Below are positions 43,136 through 55,900 of a stretch of DNA of 64,000 nucleotides, one piece after another (position 1 is the first letter of the stretch; the number at the start of each line of letters is the position of its first letter). The position numbers and the translations under genes are program-made. The notes under the pieces are model-generated. The model saw only the letters and a program-made list of their open reading frames with translations. It ran no database searches and was not told where the DNA came from. Origin of the DNA: Metridium senile (lineage: Eukaryota; Cnidaria; Anthozoa; Actiniaria; Metridiidae); NCBI GenBank assembly GCA_949775045.1, contig OX459095.1, forward strand, positions 32,785,564-32,849,563, read 5' to 3'.

Positions 43136-44438
43136 GCCTATGATGAAAGTACTACTGCTGCAGAACCTAATTTTCTTCAACTAAATTTCCATTCCATGGT
43201 ACTCCCGGAACAAACACCTAACTCACACATTTCTGCTAGTACTAGGGAGAATCAAGATGATACTGAACTAGACGATACTGAACATGAAGTATCTCAATCT
43301 GTTGATGCAGTTGTTAATAAGATACATGTAGTATCCCCTGATGTTGGTGAAACTGTATTTGAATCTCAAGGTTTGTGTTGAAAATTGTAGTGAACTGGTA
43401 ATGATCATAAATGTCTAGAAATTGGTTGTATTTAGTGTAAAATCTCAAGTATAAATGTTATGCTCCCTACTGTCATTATAAAATAATTTCGCAAAATAAT
43501 AATGGATAGAAATTTTAAAACTTTATTTTATTATTTATAATGCAATTGTAAACACATACTTTTTTAAGTGGTTACATCTCAAAAAATATTCTTTTTTTTT
43601 AGGAATGGACAAATTTTCATTATCAAACAAAGACAGCATAAATGCAATTTTAGAGAATTGCATAGAAGAAAACCCTACAGTATGCCGAAAAAATCTAGGA
43701 GAAACAAAACGTATGCGCCATTGGTCTCGTGGTCATCAATTTGTTGTCCGTGCTGGTGGTCACATAGATACCTTTCAGCCTCTTTACAAGTATGTTAAGA
43801 CAGTACATCAATGTTTAATATATATCTGCCACAAATTTGCAAAATGTGGACCAGAATAATGTTTATGAAATTTATTTTATTTATTTATTCAATTACCACA
43901 TAAGTAATCTATTAATGATATTGATTGCAATAATTAGTACTTTTTTAATGTTAACTGTAGGTCAGAGTCTCCTTCTCAAGTATTTCTCATAGTCATAACT
44001 TGGCTGTACAATGTTCTGAAGGACATACCTGTCACCCTTTGGGGAAATGTTGTTTTAGTCTATGACAACATGTGCCACTTGGATGGGCTCAAAGCATCCC
44101 AAAGAAGCCTGTCATTCCCTAAGCCTTGGGATGGTATGTGGCAGGCTATAGGAAAAGTACTGGACAGATTCCATTAAGGCAACCACACCGACTCGGCCTG
44201 TAAGGAAAAGTACCACCCAGACAAAATTCTGCTTGAGGATGACAATTCTGAAGTTGCCGAGCAGACATTTGTCTGGGCTGGTAGGTATAAAAAACTAGTC
44301 TGTGCCATGCCAAAAGTCCACCATCTCTTTTACATGCATCGTATGATAAAAAGACGCAATGCATATACTGCCCGATGCTACAAGTCAAAGCAGAAACCAC
44401 TATTACCAAAAGTCAAGAAAGGAAAGAAATCCTATTGA
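43136..44438 (+). pseudogene. KDZ-type transposase gene, three exons, one in-frame stop
   Basis: Exons 43136-43370, 43603-43789 and 43961-44438 have consensus splice sites and matching phases (1, then 2). Exon 1 is acidic and Ser/Thr rich. Exon 2 (GMDKFSLSNKDSINAILENC ... HWSRGHQFVVRAGGH) and exon 3 (SQVFLIVITWLYNVL, VVLVYDNMCHLDGLKASQRS, DRFH-stop-GNHTDSAC, NSEVAEQTFVWAGRYKKLVC) match the C-terminal half of Kyakuja-Dileera-Zisupton transposases: YDN-CHL, RFH..NH...C and N-EVAEQ-F-W-RYK, including the candidate catalytic Asp and Glu. The single TAA (44175-44177) between RFH and GNH breaks it; 86 codons then stay open to TGA. The N-terminal half of the protein is missing here. Confidence 0.75.
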
Positions 44439-44574
44439 TGTCTATGTAAGTACCCTTTGATTGTCTTTGATTTGTTTTCCATATACTAAGATGTTGTATA
44501 TAGTCAATTCAAGAAATGTTGTCAGGTCTAAAACATAGAACATAGGTGAAACAGAATTGGTTCTTGGTAGGTCA

Positions 44575-44718
44575 ATTATATTCTGATTCATTTATTTATG
44601 CTTTGCCTTCGATGCCAAATGGCAAAAAGCTTCATCAGGACCTACGTTGGTGTGCCGTTTGGCTTCAATTTTTAACGGTTGCAGTTTGAATGAATAAATC
44701 AGAATTTAAGGATTGACA
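44575..44718. repeat. Fold-back, about 140 bp
   Basis: ATTCTGATTCATTTATTTAT pairs with GAATGAATAAATCAGAAT; the inner GCCAAATGGCAAAAAGCTTC and GCCGTTTGGC are also inverted. Confidence 0.65.
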
Positions 44719-45072
44719 TCCCATGCACAACTTTGGTCTCACCTTCTATGGTTTTAGACCAGACAACGTTTCTTCAATGTAAATAAATATATAAGTTAAA
44801 GGTTTAATAGGCTGTAAAGTATACTATCACTCAAATATTGCTTTTACAAAACAAATTTCTGCTGCTTGATTTTGCTTTGAAAATCATTGTTTTGCAAGAC
44901 CAGATGTTTAGATGTTTAGTTTGGGACATTTTTCGCCAGATTTTGTGCTTCATAGTTTTACTCAGTAATGAATCAATGAGATATATTTGTTGGAGCACCA
45001 AAGTCTTTATTAAATCATGCCTGATATGATAATACTCTCTGTTTTATTATTGAACAGTGCAATGTGCTGTAT

Positions 45073-45347
45073 CAGGGTTCAAAATAGAAGGCGGCTACTG
45101 GTTATAGCCGGCAATTTTAGCGTCTTTGCTGGTGATTTTTTTTTAACAAATAAAGACACAAATGATATATAGTATCACACTGGTTGGATGTTTACAGCAT
45201 TATATTATGAAAAAAATAGCACATTACAATTTCAATTTTTTTTAATAATTATAATTATCTTGTAAGTAGCCTGCGAAAAAAAAGAGCCACACCCAAAAAG
45301 CCTGCAAATTTCAGCAAAATTTTTGAAAAATTATTTTGAACCCTGTG
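45073..45347. mobile_element. MITE with CAGGGTTCAAAAT ends
   Basis: Left CAGGGTTCAAAATAGAAGGC and right ATTATTTTGAACCCTG are inverted. The CAGGGTTC terminus is hAT-like, but I could not find a clean 8-bp duplication. Confidence 0.6.
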
Positions 45348-45534
45348 TATTGTGAACACTGTCAAAATTAAAACATTTTAATATGAACATGTATTATTAA
45401 TCTTAATTTGTAAATTCAAATACGTTATAACAAGCATAATAGCTAAGATTGTAATGCACTTAGAAGGAAAGACATTATAAATATTTATTTGCAGTACTTA
45501 AGGTACTAAATGCATGTTAATATATGAATACTAT

Positions 45535-45690
45535 AGTAATAGCTGTTATTACAGTTATATGCAAATGATTTCAAACAATTGATTCAAATCGAGGCTTTCG
45601 GGCAAACCTATTGTTTTCGCCCGATAGCCTCGACTTAAACCCATTGTTCAAAATCATTTGCATAACTGTAATAACAGCTATTGAAAGTCC
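45535..45690. repeat. 156-bp near-perfect fold-back
   Basis: ATAGCTGTTATTACAGTTAT and ATAACTGTAATAACAGCTAT are inverted; TGCAAATGATTT / AAATCATTTGCA and ATCGAGGCTTTCGGGC / GCCCGATAGCCTCGA also pair. Confidence 0.9.
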
Positions 45691-46430
45691 CCTTTAATAT
45701 AATCTTGGTATACATAATGAAGGGTGTCAATGAATGCAGTTTTGTAGCCCTCGTACTTAATCTGTATTTCCGAGTTTTTCTAGTTTACTGAAATGACTTT
45801 GCCTTTATAGTACTTTTTTCCCCTCCGACAAGGTATACATGGCCAATGTTGCGTCCAATGATCTCCTTGTACCATTAAGCTTTTTGTGAGCCTAAAATCA
45901 GAAATAGAAAATTTTTACAAAAGGCAGAAACGGTATATTTTCACATAAATCATGTTTTTTATTGCAAAAAATAAATAAAACCTAGGTTTTGTATCGGTTG
46001 GAATTGTTGCATTACTCTTTTTCTCTCACGTTAACTAATGTTTTTCAATAATATTAAACTCACTAAGCATTTATTTCTTTTTTTTATCAACCCAGTGTGT
46101 GAAGCTGCCAATTTATCTGGGTCTCTAGTTTAATTGAGAAAATATGGTCATGACATTAACTTTTAACTTGGTATTTGCAGACTGAATAACTTACTTTGTA
46201 AGTCATCTTTTTTCTTCCTACTGGCTGGTTCTTTTGTACTGATTTTATCACTGTTACACCGTTTTTGGGCTTTTTCAACTGTTTTAACTACATCAAAGGG
46301 CGATGCCGTAGAGGTTACTATTGGAAACAGGCCTTTATCTGTTGAGTTTTAAGTTTAAAAATTGGTTACATTAATTAAGACAAAAGTGTGACAAATGTCA
46401 GTTTTAATGGATAAAAACAAAGAATTATAC

Positions 46431-47989
46431 CTTCCTCAAAGAAACCACTGTCATCTAACTTATGATGAAGGTCAGGTGTCTGTAATACTATACTTGCAGC
46501 TCTAGCAGTTTCTACTTCTGTCTCATCATTTGAAGCTCTAGATCTGGCAGGTTCTACTTCTGTCTCATCATTTGAAGCTCTAGATCTGGCAGGTTCTACT
46601 TCTGTCTCATCATTTGAAGCTCTAGATCTGGCAGGTTCTACTTCTGTCTCATCATTTGAAGCTCTGGCAGGTTCTACTTCTGTCTCATTATTTGAAGCTC
46701 TTGCAGGTTCTACTTCTGTCTCATCATTTGAAGCTCTGGCAGGTTCTACTTCTGTCTCATTATTTGAAGCTCTGGCAGGTTCTACTGCTGTCTCATTACT
46801 TGAAGCTCTGGCAGGTTCTACCTCTGTCTCAGTACTTCCAGGTCTTGCTGGTACTGTTTCATCCAAGTTTGAATTAGTGTTTTCTACATTCCCACAAGCT
46901 GTAAAATAACCATAACAGAAAATTCAGTTTATGACAACAATTGTAAAATATGCCAAAAGTAAACACATTTGCAATGTTAGTATTTTTCTAGTAAAACTAT
47001 TGATAGTGTCATGAAATGAAAATATTATGTTTAATCATAAACAACATCAAATAGACTTTATGAAAAGTTGCTCCATTTAATTTTATATATATGCAACCAT
47101 ACCTTTGTCTAGCTCTAGTAGAACATGTTCTTTTATGGCTGAACGTCTAATGTAAACACAGACTTTGTGCTCCTTGTTTTTTCTTGAGGAGGGTAACTGC
47201 AAATTTGTGGCACTCCCATCTTTTTTGTTAAACCATTGTGATGTGTTTGTTGTTGCTCCAAGGTCAAACTGTCTTATGCCTTTTCTGATGACACTGGTAG
47301 ATGTTTGTATTGTCGTTTGTCACGTTCATCCAGACACTCCTTCAGTCTGATGGCAATTGCTGGCACCATGTCTTGTTTGTTTTTCCACTTGGAGTTTGAT
47401 ATGAGAATGGTTTTGACCTAACAAGGATATAACATTCTGTCTTAGAGTATGATATTGTTCACATTATATATGCATGTGAACTGGATCACAGTTTACAGTC
47501 TAAATGCCATAGAGTAGCAATTTGAGATGACTCATAATGTTAAGAATTTAAACAACATATAGCCCATTGCTGTGGGTAGTTCAGAAGGTTTGAACCCAAA
47601 ATTTGTACTTAAGCCTTTCTGTAATCATGCATGTTTACTTGAGAAGGAGAACATTGAAACATTCCCTCATGATATAATAACTTGCATTGGCCAGAAATAA
47701 TTTTCATGACAATCATAAACGTCTGTGATAGTATAGTAGTCACTCACCAAATAAGTTTAATAAAAAAAATTGAGTTGAGTCACATGTTAACCTTTTCAAA
47801 CTTCAAATACCTTTTCAGGGTTCCAGTCTGATAGAACTTCTAATACTTCTTCCAAGAACATCAGGTGATTCGTTCCACAGTCGTCCTGATCGCCAGCTTG
47901 GTATGGCAGAATACCAAACGGATATATACTTCTTTAAAGTACTGTCTGAGATTGGTAATTTCTTCAGGGTAATCAGCAAATTCAAGTAC
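46431..47989 (-). pseudogene. Unrecognised three-exon gene with acidic 14-residue repeats, frameshifted
   Basis: Minus-strand exons 47989-47811, 47417-47103 and 46898-46431 all have consensus splice sites. Exon 1 reads VLEFADYPEEITNLRQYFKE, shifts frame near 47925, then AGDQDDCGTNHLMFLEEVLE, VLSDWNPEK, joining at phase 0 to exon 2: VKTILISNSKWKNKQDMVPA, IAIRLKECLDERD. Another shift leads to IRQFDLGATTNTSQWFNKKD and YIRRSAIKEHVLLELDK. Exon 3 begins with CGNVENTNSNLDETV and carries about nine copies of a 12-14 residue repeat, ASNDETEVEPAR(SR). The exon may be joined to more exons on both sides (a frame YYHCRHMVFGPHYEVW at about 48110 is one candidate). I do not recognise the family; two frameshifts suggest a decayed gene. 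Its 3' end faces the KDZ-type gene. Confidence 0.45.
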
Positions 47990-48232
47990 CTACAGATAAA
48001 CATTGTAATTATATGTTAATGTTTACCTTTGTATAATAGAAATAACAATAATGGACATGAAATTCACAACCATTATTACCATTGTAATTAAAATTGATAA
48101 TGGTAATAATCCAGACTTCATAATGAGGCCCAAATACCATATGTCTGCAATGATAATACTTTTGTGTTCTTTTTGCAAAATCTGGTCCATCTCTCTTTTT
48201 GTACAATTATCACTGCAGTTCACTAGTGGCGT

Positions 48233-49723
48233 ATCTTGCATACTTTCTTAAGTCTTCTCGCACAAATCTACGTGATAAGTTCGCCACAGACCCTGGTTGC
48301 AATGACGTTGACCTTGCACACACAATCAACCAAGCATTTACTGAAGTAATGAAAGACTACTCACCACTGAATGACAACGTATACTTTCCAACATTACATA
48401 TGGTGACAGGCCAATACAAGTGACTTTGGAACAAGTAACAACAAAACTACGTCAGATTAGCCCAATCAGAGCTGGGGGCCCTGATCAACTTCCAAACTGG
48501 GTATTAAAGGAGTTTTCTGACATCCTGGCTCCTGCAATTACTAATATTTTGAATTGTTCTTTTTCGCGACTGCAAAGTCCCCCAAGTTTGGAAGATGGCA
48601 GACGTACCACCTATTCCCAAAACCAACACTGTAAATGACATCAATAAGGATCTGCGTCCAATTTCACTAACGTCCACGTTATCAAAGATAGCTGAAGCTT
48701 TCATCATTGAAACTGAGTTAAAGCCAACCTTACTCAAACACATGGACAAACAACAATTTGGTTTCATTCCAGGATCTAACACTACCTATGCATTGATTTC
48801 TCTGTTTCACAACTGGCTGCAGGCAACAGATGGCACTGGTTCTACGGTACGAGTTGCTCTTCTTGATTACCGTAAAGCCTTTGATTTAGTTGACCACAAC
48901 CTACTTATTAATAAGCTCGTCAACTATGGAGAAAAGCCAACAGTACTCAATTGGATAGCTGATTTCTTACGTGGCCGTTCCCAGAGAGTGAGAATAGGTT
49001 CTGACACTTATTCTCATTTCCTTGAAGTGCCTGCCGGAATTCCACAAGGAACAAAGATCGGTCCATGGTTGTTCTTGACAATGATTAACGACTTACATAT
49101 CTCAACCTCACCAAACACCCTAATGTGGAAATTTGCTGACGACACAACCATCTCAGAGATTATTCCAAAATCCGGAGTAAGTACCATACAAGACTCCATA
49201 CTACAAGTTGCTGACTGGTCAGAAGTGAACAAATTCAAACTAAACGCATCTAAATGCAAAGAGATCCAACTAACTTTTAGCAAAACCCCACGCTTAGATA
49301 ACCTTATCGCAATTGACAACGACCAAAGCTTTAAAGTTGTGAAAAGTGCTAAAATCCTGGGCGTGACAATTAGTGACAATCTCAAGTGGAACAATCACAT
49401 TGATGACATTGTAACCAAGGCCTCAAAGCGTCGATACTTAATCAAGCAATTGAAACGTGCGGATGTAGACATTAAATCATTAATCCACTTTTATTGTAGC
49501 TGCATAAGATCAATCTTGGAGTACGCCTGCCAAGTATTCCACCATACCATCCCACGTTATTTGTATGACGACATTGAACACATACAAAAGCGTGCCTTAC
49601 GTATAATTCTACCAGAACGCAAATACCGTGAAGCCCTGATGGAAACCGGCTTGGAGTCCCTCTATGAAAGAAGAGAGAAGTTGTGTAAAAAGTTATTTAC
49701 ATCTATCGAAAAAGACTCAAACC
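48233..49723 (+). pseudogene. Non-LTR retrotransposon (LINE) reverse transcriptase, 5' truncated and interrupted
   Basis: Three consecutive frames: SSRTNLRDKFATDPGCNDVD (to 48423), then TLEQVTTKLRQISPIRAGGP and DQLPNWVLKEF (48420 on), then 48595 onward. RT motifs: NDINKDLRPISLTSTLSKIA, QFGFIPGSNTTYALISL, RVALLDYRKAFDLVDHNLLI (motif A), PAGIPQGTKIGPWLFLTMIN (motif B), MWKFADDTTISEI (motif C, FADD). The C-terminal thumb and tail run to EKDSN, where the mobile element at 49724 is inserted; the tail continues at 59998. Two frameshifts (about 48419 and 48580) show it was already dead. The 5' half with the endonuclease is missing, as in most LINE copies. Confidence 0.88.
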
Positions 49724-49811
49724 TAGCCTGATTGTCAGAGCGGGCCTGGGTCCGACGCTATCACTTTCTCCCCAAACTCCGTCTGATGGACTTCGCCGGA
49801 TACCGTGTTCT
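49724..49811 (+). repeat. Left 88-bp TIR
   Basis: Starts TAGCCTGATTG and ends TACCGTGTTCT. Inverse of 59910-59997. Likely holds the promoter of the DUF6589 gene. Confidence 0.93.
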
Positions 49812-49931
49812 TGACGTCACTGCCCTTTGTCTTACCAAGGGCCAATGAGATCGCTTGTAAGAACTAAGTGCAATGACCCGCGAATTTCATTAAATATTAC
49901 GCGCGGTAATTCTCAATTTACATAATGTGAT

Positions 49932-52900
49932 ATGCTAAATTCCACTCCTAAAAAGGCCGTAATCTTACCATTAGATAAGTACCATTGCATAATTTGCGGC
50001 GTGGAAATTTCTTCACAAGAACGTTTATCTATATTTGGAAGGTCCAAGGTCGATTTCAAAGGAGCAATTTCGAAAGTTATTGAGGGAGACATACAACTCA
50101 ACGAAGAAGAACACTATATTTGCACGAAGAAGTGCCGAGCAAGACTTACAAAATTCCTAAAATTGTCATCAGAATTACAGGAACTAAAAGGCGACTTAAA
50201 ACAAGAGATTCTAAAATGTAATTCCGTCCGAATCAAGCGAGGAATCTCGGACCTTTCGCCGATCAAGTCAGCTTCTACCCGGGCTTCTAGAGAAGGAATA
50301 TCAACATGTACAGGTCGTACAGAACCGAAAAAATCGCTATTTCCTCCAACTTGTTCATCTCTTCTCTTAACTCAAGTTTCAACTCCGTTGTTTGTTCATT
50401 CGTCGCTAGCTGAGTCAAGTGAACCTTCGTCAGTTGAAGTGCCAGTACCATTTCTCACACCTTCACTATCGCTAGGACGAAGCAAAGAAGCTTCAAACAA
50501 TCGGGAGCCTTCTGTTCAGGTATTGTACAATTTTTATTTATCTTGAGTGCCACGATTTCATCGGTGCAAATATGTCGATTTAGTAGACTCCTGCTTAAAA
50601 TAACGTCTATTGTTTAATATTTATTGTTTAATTTGTCATTTAATTGTTATAAAATTAATGTACTTTACTGGCCTGGCATCTTTTTAGATCAAAAACAATA
50701 AAACCATGAAATAAAAACATAATAGTTACTAGCTAATAGTTTCTCATTTAATAGTGACTATTTAGTCAGTATCACTCAACCAGAAACATCAAAATTTATA
50801 CAAAGGGAAACAATACCTCATTACAACTTTACTTGTCTTTTAAAGTAACTAATAGTCACTAAATAAGAACTATTACAGTACATGCAGTAGCATTTTGATT
50901 TTCTTTCATGAACAAAGTGCTTTTGCTCTAAATACCAATAAACTTCTAATTATAATTATTTATAAACTCATATATTATGATCTTATTCTTACATCTGGTA
51001 ATGAAGTCTTATTTCTTCTTTGATATTGGGCCATTCCATTTTTTGTCCGTGGACCCCCGATGGAAGACCACGGATATCCTAGGGGAAGGGGGCCTCTCAA
51101 ATAACAAAATCCAAGGGGGTTACACTGTGTTTCCAATGGGAACTACCCCCCTAAAATTGATATATTCCAATAAGTTGCAGGGGTAATGAGCCAAAATCCC
51201 ATGGGAAGTAGGCTAAAAAAACTTAAGTTTCCAATGGAACATAGGGGGGGAAACATACAATAACTCCTCCATCGGGGGTGGTTTGGATTTTAAATGGAAT
51301 GGCCCATTATTATAATCACACAAACTTCATTCATGGTTATCATTATAATAATAATTATGTAATTTACCCTATTCATCGAGTAATAAATGAACAATATGTA
51401 AGTTATACAAATAAGTGTAATCATTTTTTTTATAAAGGTACTTCTAAACTATCCAGAGTGTAATAAAAACTACAGAGCTATCTTAGAAGAAGATTTGCAG
51501 CCTCTAGGCAAAGCGCTGGCTAGAAAGGCATCTCACCAAAAGATTGCCACAGCTATTTTCCGCTCTCAGAAGTTGAAATATTGGGTGGTTAAAAAGATAC
51601 TGGCTAGTGTGACTAGGGAATGCATTGACCTGTGCTCTAAAAAAAAACCATCTCTATTAAGGGTAAATGAACCAGAAGAAATGCTGAATTTTACTTTGTC
51701 CAAATTCTGTACTGAATTCAAAGTACGAGCCCCACTGTTCTATTCCTTCCTTAGAAGCTGTGCTACCTCAGATGATAAAAGTGATTGGCTACCAAGTATT
51801 GCTGTTGCTGGATCTGTGCTACTGAAGCAACGAAATGTCCATATGAATGCCACACAATCATTGATATCTTTGATTCGACAAAATGGAGTTCAGGTAGAAA
51901 TTTTTTTATGTGATTGATATTACCTGAATCCAAATGTTCTGTCTGTCCGCTGTCATCCATAAATATTGTAAAAAGATGAATAACTTCTAGTATCCGGACA
52001 GGAAGGCCTTACTATTTTTATAAAATTTAATTATTTTCAGGATAGGGGGTCATTTGGCCTGATTTTCATACAGGTCTGGGTCCCAATTTTAATCACAATT
52101 TTATGTTATTATTTTCCAACCTCTCTGTTCATCTACACACAAAAATGTTTTTTTCTCATATTAATAATATAATAATAATGATAATAATAATAGTAATAAT
52201 AAAAAAACTGTCTTTTCATAAACAATATGTTGCAACAAATCCACACTACCAATGATCACTTGCATAAAACTCCTTGATTGTAATTGTGCTTAGTTTTAAC
52301 TGCTCTGTTTCAAGATAACAGTTGTTGTGCAAGCTATTTACAGCCTTTTTTTATTTTTATCTTATTGCAGAAACTTCTCAATCGTTTAAACATTATGAAG
52401 CTTTCTTTGTCATCAAAAAGTACATTGAAGAGACTTGATACGTATGGATCAAAGTTTGACCAAGAGCTTGAAAAGATGAAAAGCACCACAGCTACAACAG
52501 ACGCACAATCAGAGAATAGTTACCAGGGAAACCACAAGGTTGTTCTTGACAACATTGACCTGAAGATTCTAACGAGAGATATGACAGCTGACAGACAGAA
52601 CAAGGATATACATTGGTGTAACCATATAGCTGTAAAGAACCGTGCAGTTGATAGAGAAAGTACTATGGATCATCACGACCTTTTAGAACTGGATAATTGC
52701 AAAATTATGCCAGAGACCAATGACAATCAACTACTGAGGAAAGATTACATACAGCTAATTGCACGCATACTTGTGGAACACCTGCCTTGCTTCAATTTCT
52801 TAAAACATGTATGCCCCCAACATATCCAACACAAGTATACCAAGGAAATGTCAGAAAAATCAGAAAAGGTAAATTAAATATTATCATAGATTTTATCATA

Positions 52901-55900
52901 ATTTGTAATAAATTATGAGACTTTTGGCTTAATTGGTAGAGTAAACGCACTTAATCCATGAAACAAAAATAGTACAAAATAGGTGCTAAATTATGCTAAT
53001 TCCTTTGTTCTCTAAGGTCTCATCAACACTTTTTAGCAGTAATTAGTAATATTTGTTTCACGGATTTAGTACGTCTACTCTACCACACCATATATATTTA
53101 ATATATAATAATATTAATAATTTATTTCTTAAAAACACATGTTTACATAATCCATAATATAAATATAATATGAATATATAAAATATTCAATATGTTCAAA
53201 TAAATAAATGGTAAAATGAGATAAAACTTATGCAAAATAAACAATTATAATATAAATGAAAAATTAAGGAAAAACTATATTAAATACAAGATAAATTTCA
53301 GTGTCCATAATACTTGGGAAAACAATTTGTTAAATTATATAAAAAATTAATATGATTTTTGAAATGTGTCTTTTATGAGTATGTTTGATACAATCAATGT
53401 CATTAACATTGTAGATTTTAATTAGAGTTCAACACTATAAACACACGGGCACATAAATCTTTGTTTTCAGCAGTAGAAATTTCAAATTTTATACTGTATA
53501 ATCAGTTAACAATATTAACGAGGATTATGATGATAATACATATCTTGATACTAGAGTAGATGCACTAAATCTGTGACATATAATTAGTACTAATTAGTAC
53601 TATTTCAATAAAAAAATTGTTTTCTATTGTTTTATTATCACTATTTAGTACTAAATTTGAGTATTTGTTTCACGGATTAAGTGCGTCTACTCTACCTATA
53701 TTGCATATGGCTAATGAAGTACCTCTATAATATATAGAGGATATTACATGTTCTGTTTATTATATAAACTCATGACAAAATAAATAGCAAAAGTTATATC
53801 AAGATATGCTTCAAAAAATATTAAAAGTTTTAACAAATAGATGGTAACATGTTATTTCACATGTGAAATAACATGTTATTTTCACAATGTGAATATATCA
53901 CTTTTTTGCGCAGGAGATCACCTGATATTTCATTGAAGTTCATATAATAAAATGAAATATTAATTACTTGTGTCAATAGATTCCACTTGGTGTTATCTTC
54001 AAAAGTGAAAATAACTCTGAAGAAATGTTGGAAATTTTGTCTCAAATACAAGGGTATTCTGGTATACAAGTTAATACAAGTGTTCCTGTGGTTGGAGACC
54101 AACTGACGATTGAGCGTGGTGTAAATGTTATCGAGGCTCTGCAAACTTCATATACACCAGAAGAAAGACTTGATGGTGTACATATGGAAATAGCAGATTG
54201 GCATTCTGCTGTTACTTTCTTGAAGGTTATTATAAAACTATGATAACTTGACTTTTCAATTCTCTGTTTGTTGTCTCATCAATATGAGAACAAATAACTA
54301 TTCATTTCATTTATGTTTTCTATCCTCATTTAAACACAGCTACAAACTACATTTGACTTGACCAGGCCCAGAAATGATTTACTCCATTTTATTATAAAAT
54401 AATATATTGTAATTTACCATTTCTTAACTTATTTATTTATGACTTTGTGGGTGTTTGTCGACTCAAAATTGTTAACTCAATAACCACATACGCCACCTAA
54501 TAGCCTTATTTTCAGGGCGGGCCTGGGTCCTATGCTTACAGAACCTTACTTTAACTTCTTGTAACATATATTGAACTTGTGAATTCAGATATGTATGTAT
54601 CTAGATGTGTCTATTCTTTACTTTTATTTATTTACTCACATTTTAAAAGTTACATGAAATTACAACATTAAAGAAATATATATTTATTTGTCTTAATTGT
54701 AATTTTATGTATTATTTTAAAATATGTGTGAATAAACAAAAGTCTAAAAGTCTTAAAAGTATATGACTGATAGCACAATCCTCACATCAATAGAATGACT
54801 TTTAATACTGATACTTGTTTATATGTTTTTAATTTACAGGTCATATTTAACCGACATTACTCTGCCAGTTCCGATGCAGACCAAGGAACACTTTATGCTA
54901 ACAGAAATGTTATTAATAGACGAAATGTTGTTGCGGATGTTACTAGTGCCTGGGCTCCTTGTAAGGCTTTCATGCTGCTTGATATCAAAGCACGTGTTGT
55001 AGCTGCAGCAATGAACATTCTAGACATGAAGGAACTTAATCAACAACCCAAAACCTTTGTTATTTCAGAGGAGCTAAAGCATGCACCTGATCTTATTAAA
55101 CAGTTGTATCTACAAAAAATCTCTATCAAGATAGTAGATAAATTCATATTAGATCAGGATCTTCAAAATGATGTCATGAAGAAAGTTATATCAAATCAAG
55201 AGCAGGAGGACATATTAAATAACCAGACCCTTACAGCCGATGGGAGGTTCCCCTGCAGACACGAAGGATGTACAAAATCATTTAAATATGATGGCCAAAG
55301 TAGAGAAAAACATGAGAGGACTCACAATCTACCCCCAAAACCGACAGAAATACCAACTTTGAAACCCAAGTATCCTGACCTGTTATCCAGTGAAAAGAAA
55401 CAAGATGATGCCTACAATTATAACTGCTCTGTGCTGAACCATGGATTATTGTTCATGAATTTCTTGGATGCCACAGCTGAGGGTGATGGTCCTAGACTGA
55501 TGATATGCTGGAAGTTTTTTCTACTACACTTCAGGGTTGAAAAATCAACGTACAAATATGCCTTGGAAGCTCTTTATTTGCAGTTTCAAGTACAGTCCTT
55601 ACTCTCTCCTGCTCAAGCATTCAATCTGGTTCACAATCGTACTGTCAGCAATAAAGGAGGACCTGGTAGAAATGTGTCACTGGATCTTGATTTAGAACAT
55701 GAAAACAACTATCTAAAACAGCATATTAAGGGTTTGGGACCCAATGTCTCCCCAGGTCCAGTCACAAGAATCTGCCGTGCACAGAAAGTCATTAAAACTG
55801 TACTAAGTAACTTTGATAATGAGTGTTTCGTTGTGACTAAATCAGGAAAGCACACTTCTGCAGATTACAGCAAAGATCTCAAAACAGTTATTGACATACT

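Larger units (their letters stand above)
44439..46430. other. Gene-poor region between two convergent genes
   Basis: Contains the three inverted-repeat elements listed separately (44575, 45073, 45535) and otherwise AT-rich DNA without coding support. Confidence 0.5.

Noticed and set aside
46656..46877. Plus-strand frame with WQVLLLSHYLKL repeats
   Set aside because: Shadow of the minus-strand acidic repeat exon.
52922..52945. tRNA-like A box (TGGCTTAATTGGTAGAG)
   Set aside because: No B box or acceptor stem within the next 80 bp; it overlaps the inverted end of a MITE.
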